The notes under the pieces were generated by a model, which was not told the origin of the DNA, ran no database searches, and was given only the letters and a program-made list of their open reading frames with translations. DNA of 64,000 bases, taken from CAVZTX01 sp963778375. GTDB taxonomy: Bacteria; Chloroflexota; Ktedonobacteria; Ktedonobacterales; Ktedonobacteraceae. Positions 60,480 to 64,000 of this stretch are shown here, one piece after another; the stretch's first letter is position 1, and each line of letters starts with the position of its first letter. A program made the position numbers and the translations under genes. The DNA is taken from positions 9,369-73,368 of the forward strand of contig CAVZTX010000020.1 in the NCBI GenBank assembly GCA_963778375.1, in the 5' to 3' direction.

Positions 60480-61927
60480 CAAAACGCCTCTTCTTTGATA
60501 GGATGAGATTACACAAACAGATCGACCTATCAAGAAAGAAGAGGCACATGAAGTATAGCGAAGCGATCCAGAAATGTCTAAAGGAAAGTGGGATCGAGCA
60601 AGAAGATCCCCGGCGACGAGATTGGCAGCAGGTGCTTGCCCACGTGAAAGACCCTCGCCGAAAACAAGGGCAACGGTTCACGCTCACATCCATCTTGGTA
60701 TTAGCATTAGCAGCCATCCTCTCCAATCATGTGTCAGAGCTGGCCATAGCCGAGTGGGGAGCCGGACAAAGTGAGGAGGTCAAAAAGGCACTCGGATTTG
60801 AGAAGGGCGTCACTCCCCATCAAAGCACGATCCAGCGTCTGTTTCGAAAATTGAGTATAGAAGAGCTAGAAGAAGCGTTTCGTGGTATTTTCGTGCACCT
60901 GTTTGAGCAACCCCAGCCGGAAAGAGGAGCCTGCGCGGTGGCGATCGATGGGAAAGTGCAAAAGGGGAGATTGCAATTCGAAGAGGAAAAGAGCTATCCC
61001 ATCCACGCGGTTAGTATTGTTGAGCATGAGACGGGGATCGTCCTCACGCAAGGGCATGTGCAGAGAGCGGATACGGAAATGAAGGAGCGGCCAACTGACG
61101 AGGAAACGAAGGGCGAGCCAACCGAGCAGAAAACAGGGAAAAAGAGCCAGCCAAAAGAGAAGCCAGATGAGCCAACCGAGCAAGAGAAGGAACAGGGGCA
61201 AGAAGAAAAGAAGCAGCGGAGTGAACTGGCCGTGGCGTATCGTCTGATTGCCCACATCGACTGGAAAGGCAAGGTCCTCACTGGAGATGCCCTCTATTGC
61301 CAACGCTGCTTGTGTGCGGCCATTGTGTTGGCCGGTGGAGACTATCTGTTTCTCGTCAAGGCGAATCAGCCGCATCTGTTGGAAGATCTGCGCGTGTTGT
61401 TTGCCCCCCCGGCCCCTGCTAAACGAGCCGGGGAAGGGATCTTGCGCTTACCAGAACGATACGCAGAGGAAGCTTCCAAGGGACATGGACGGGACGAGAT
61501 CCGCTCCATTCGCGTCTCGTCGGAACTCCAAGGCTATTCCGACTGGCCAGGCTTGGACCAGGTCTTCGAGATCCGCCGTCAATGGCAATATAAAGGGGAA
61601 TGGCGTGAGGAGGTTCGGTATGGAGTGAGCAGTCTGCCTGCCACGCTGGGCATCCCCCAGCGTTTGCTCAAACTCAAGAGAGGACATTGGAGCATCGAAA
61701 ATTGCGTGCATTACGTCAAAGATGTCACCATGGGAGAAGATCGCAGCACCATCCATGCAGAGAATGGTCCCAAAATCATGGCCGCTTTGCGCAATACCGC
61801 TCTGAGCTTGCTGCGCCATGCTGGGTTTTCTACTATCGCTGCTCGTCTGCGCTACAACTCTGGTCATCCCCAAGCTGCTCTCCACCTCTTATCCCTCTCT
61901 CTTGGGGAGAACGCATAAGCCCTGCAA
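60439..61927 (+). mobile_element. ISAs1-family insertion sequence
   Basis: The ends are TTGCAGGGTTTATGCGTTCT (60439-60458) and, inverted, AGAACGCATAAGCCCTGCAA (61908-61927); they differ at one base of 20. The element is 1489 bp with one transposase gene. No target-site duplication was seen in the flanks. Inside the left end, GCCTCTTCTTTGATAGG pairs with CCTATCAAGAAAGAAGAGGC (60486-60545) just before the transposase start, which may limit translation. Confidence 0.85.
60548..61918 (+). CDS. ISAs1-family transposase with a charged low-complexity insertion
   Basis: The 456-residue transposase starts MKYSEAIQKCLKESGIEQED and carries the DDE residues Asp134 (VAIDGKVQKG), Asp247 (VLTGDALYCQR) and Glu384 (HWSIENCVHYVKDVTMGEDR). 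ISAs1 transposases are usually about 370-380 residues. The extra length is largely a Lys/Glu/Pro/Gln-rich block at about 179-224 (units like EPTEQ). The catalytic core is otherwise intact, so the element may still move. Confidence 0.9.
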   Translation: MKYSEAIQKCLKESGIEQEDPRRRDWQQVLAHVKDPRRKQGQRFTLTSILVLALAAILSNHVSELAIAEWGAGQSEEVKKALGFEKGVTPHQSTIQRLFRKLSIEELEEAFRGIFVHLFEQPQPERGACAVAIDGKVQKGRLQFEEEKSYPIHAVSIVEHETGIVLTQGHVQRADTEMKERPTDEETKGEPTEQKTGKKSQPKEKPDEPTEQEKEQGQEEKKQRSELAVAYRLIAHIDWKGKVLTGDALYCQRCLCAAIVLAGGDYLFLVKANQPHLLEDLRVLFAPPAPAKRAGEGILRLPERYAEEASKGHGRDEIRSIRVSSELQGYSDWPGLDQVFEIRRQWQYKGEWREEVRYGVSSLPATLGIPQRLLKLKRGHWSIENCVHYVKDVTMGEDRSTIHAENGPKIMAALRNTALSLLRHAGFSTIAARLRYNSGHPQAALHLLSLSLGENA

Positions 61928-62004
61928 CCTCATACTTCAGCTATATACATTTTTCTTAACTTATGATATTATGCCTATTAAGACCATATTTATGAGGTGC
62001 TACA

Positions 62005-62421
62005 TTGCAGCAGGGCAAAATTAATTACCAAGGAATTCTTGGTTTAACACTCATCGGCATCATGTTTCTAAGTATTTTTTTACTTCAAAGCAATACTAAG
62101 TGGCCCTTTTTAATAGCAGCAGTAATACTCTATGCTATTGCCATCGTAAGCACCACTTTAATTAAAGAGCAATTACAACGACAAAATCTACAAGTACAAC
62201 AGCAACAAGTAAATCCTAATTATCAAAAGATATATAATTCAAGAATATTTCAGGTAGATCGAGCAGCAATTTGTTGTCATAGCGCATTTATATTATTAAT
62301 TATTGGATTATATATATCCAGTACAATATTAAAAAATAGCGATCCATCAACTTTAGTTGGTCTTTTTCTGGCTTGTCTAGCCGGTGGTATAGTAATTCCC
62401 TATACCATTTATAGGCAGTAG
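62005..62421 (+). CDS. Small membrane protein with four hydrophobic segments
   Basis: The 138-residue protein has hydrophobic stretches near residues 10-27, 33-52, 90-108 and 115-135, with a Gln-rich loop between (KEQLQRQNLQVQQQQ). I do not recognise the family. Start is a TTG with GAGGTG upstream. The region is AT-rich compared with the rest of the window. It lies 236 bases before the TIR-TPR gene on the same strand. Confidence 0.55.
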   Translation: MQQGKINYQGILGLTLIGIMFLSIFLLQSNTKWPFLIAAVILYAIAIVSTTLIKEQLQRQNLQVQQQQVNPNYQKIYNSRIFQVDRAAICCHSAFILLIIGLYISSTILKNSDPSTLVGLFLACLAGGIVIPYTIYRQ

Positions 62422-62656
62422 GACTCCACGAGTTTGCCCTATAACCGTCTCTAATAACTCAGTAAAGAGTCAGCCGTATTAATCTACAATGATGAATGCC
62501 TCTTACGAGACTAACGTTTATCCCTTTTTCCTGCCGGAAACAAAACCATGTGCGACCCAAGAAAAATTTATTGCCGCCAAAGCTGAAATACCTTATAATA
62601 AGCACAACTAGCAATATCAATAGATTGACGAGTAAATTAGGTTCAGGCAGGCGATC

Positions 62657-63871
62657 ATGGCAGTAAAAATCTTCTTCTGTTATGCTCACGAAGATGAGGC
62701 ACTCCTTAATAAACTCAAGACGCACCTGCGACCATTGCAACGGCAAGGTCTTATTGATGTATGGCATGACCGCGATATAAGTGCTGGAACAGCATGGGAA
62801 CAAGAGATCAGGGAGCACCTAAATGCTGCTCAGATCATACTCTTACTCGTCAGTCCAGACTTCATAAATTCGGATTATTGCTATAGTAAAGAAATGAAGC
62901 AAGCCTTAGAGAGGCATGAACAGGGAGAGGCAAGAGTAATTCCAATCATTCTTCGTCATGTTTATTGGTACGCAACACCTCTAGGGAAGCTTCAGGCTTT
63001 ACCAATTGATGGTAAACCCGTGAAAAGCTGGCTTGACATAGATGAAGCGTTTTTCAATGTAGTAGAAGGTATCCGCAAAGCACTTCAAGAGATGAAAGAG
63101 CAATGGTTAGCACAAGGACTTGCTCACTACAAAGCAAACAGGTACAAGGAAGTTATAGAAGCCTATGATCTGGTTATCCAACTCGATACTTCACTTCCCG
63201 ATCCCTACTTTCTACGAGGTGTTGCTTATTATAGCCTCGGTGAGCATCAAAAGGCTATCGCCGATTGTGATCGTGCTATTCAACTTCGCCCTGGAATTTC
63301 TACTTACCACTACGTAAGAGGTAATGCTTACTTCGGTCTCAAAGAGTTTCAGAAGGCTATTGCTGACTATAATCAGGCTATTCAAATTGATCATAATTAT
63401 ACCGATGCTTTTTACGCCAGGGGTATGGCTTATGAACGTCTTCAAGAAAAGCAAAAGGCTATGGCTGATCTTGATTGTGCCCTCCAACTTGATCCCCAAA
63501 ATCTCGAAATCTATCGTTATCGAGGCATAATCTATATTAGCTCCGGCGAACACCAAAAAGCCATTACTGATTTTGATCGTGCTCTCGCTCTCGATCCTAC
63601 AGATATCAACATCTACTTCAACAGAGGTATGTCTTACTTCAAACTCCATGAGTACCAAAAAGCTATTGCCGATTTTGGCCATGTCCTAGCACTTAATTCT
63701 AAACATTTTGGTGCCTATTACCTTCGAGGTAGCGCTTACGACCACCTAAAAGAATACCAAAAGGCTATCGATGATTTTGATCGTTCTCTCGCTCTCGATC
63801 CTGACAATGAATATGCTAAGAAAGGGAGAGCAAATGTATATACCGCTTGGTCAAAGGTGAATGAGAAATGA
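62657..63871 (+). CDS. TIR domain protein with TPR repeats
   Basis: The 404-residue protein starts with a TIR-type domain: KIFFCYAHEDEALLNKLKTH, WHDRDISAGTAWEQEI and LLLVSPDFINSDYCYSKEM, where Glu79 matches the NAD-cleaving Glu of bacterial TIR enzymes. From about residue 140 to 400 there are seven or so tetratricopeptide repeats (YKEVIEAYDLVIQLD, HQKAIADCDRAIQLRP, EYQKAIDDFDRSLALDP). Bacterial TIR-TPR proteins are suspected sensors in defence or signalling; no partner defence gene is visible. The ATG at 62657 has AGGCAGG upstream. Confidence 0.85.
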   Translation: MAVKIFFCYAHEDEALLNKLKTHLRPLQRQGLIDVWHDRDISAGTAWEQEIREHLNAAQIILLLVSPDFINSDYCYSKEMKQALERHEQGEARVIPIILRHVYWYATPLGKLQALPIDGKPVKSWLDIDEAFFNVVEGIRKALQEMKEQWLAQGLAHYKANRYKEVIEAYDLVIQLDTSLPDPYFLRGVAYYSLGEHQKAIADCDRAIQLRPGISTYHYVRGNAYFGLKEFQKAIADYNQAIQIDHNYTDAFYARGMAYERLQEKQKAMADLDCALQLDPQNLEIYRYRGIIYISSGEHQKAITDFDRALALDPTDINIYFNRGMSYFKLHEYQKAIADFGHVLALNSKHFGAYYLRGSAYDHLKEYQKAIDDFDRSLALDPDNEYAKKGRANVYTAWSKVNEK

Positions 63872-64000
63872 GTCTAGGTATGCACTTCAATCTCATGAAG
63901 ACAGCTAACTGAGCATGTTAGCTCTTGCTCCATAGCTGATTGCACAATCTATAATCCATGCCATAGAATGCGCAATAGCTGACTTTCCTCATTTGTATAC

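Overview
The window looks like an accessory-rich stretch of a large, moderate-GC Chloroflexota chromosome, most likely of the Ktedonobacter type. This is inferred from gene content, not from a marker gene. The pointers are a Ser/Thr kinase fused to a STAND ATPase and a LuxR helix-turn-helix, a MalT-like regulator, a deoxyhypusine-synthase/SpeD/agmatinase cluster, RepA-like ATPases with C-terminal winged helices, IS1182/IS5/ISAs1 elements and many short dispersed intergenic repeats. I recognised no rRNA, tRNA or CRISPR array.

Region 0-12.1 kb is a mosaic of small stress or modification genes and debris. It holds the end of a membrane sensor, an ABM-like monooxygenase, several VOC proteins, an aldo/keto reductase, a nucleotidyltransferase, and an ArsR-SRPBCC-VOC-DUF1579-hydrolase run. 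Between them lie broken genes (IS1182 and IS5 transposases, an alpha/beta hydrolase, a winged-helix protein, one VOC gene) and a 36-base poly-G tract. Region 12.1-21 kb carries a MalT-type regulator, a CPBP membrane protease, a TetR repressor with two matching operators and the FAD monooxygenase it probably controls, a deazaflavin-dependent nitroreductase-like protein and a DinB-like protein.

Region 21.5-34.3 kb carries a RepA-like ATPase, the polyamine genes (DHS-like, speD, speB), the 1162-residue kinase/STAND/LuxR protein, a disordered Asn/Arg-rich protein, a phosphotriesterase-family enzyme, a radical SAM protein and a polyprenyl diphosphate synthase behind an unusual AUG-stop leader. Region 34.3-47.6 kb carries small enzymes (nitroreductase, NUDIX, Mrp, HAD), the threonine-to-glycine pair tdh-kbl, an INSIG-family membrane protein, a PRC/BON-domain protein, a frameshifted Nmad3-like gene, a frameshifted GH1 glycosidase and a TPR fragment.

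Region 47.7-59.7 kb carries a four-gene redox operon made of parts of complex I (NuoB, a NuoI/NuoE hybrid, NuoF, a NuoG/GltD-like flavoprotein) without NuoC or NuoD. It is followed by a second RepA-like ATPase, a secreted peptidase, a glycosyltransferase, a SnoaL-like protein, an orphan HicB and leuB. Region 59.7-64 kb carries a fold-back element, a small membrane gene cut by an ISAs1-family element, a membrane protein and a TIR-TPR protein.

Two window-scale patterns stand out. The + strand is C-rich up to about 37.9 kb and G-rich beyond it, whichever way the genes point. Short repeats starting GTAGGGGC recur between genes throughout.
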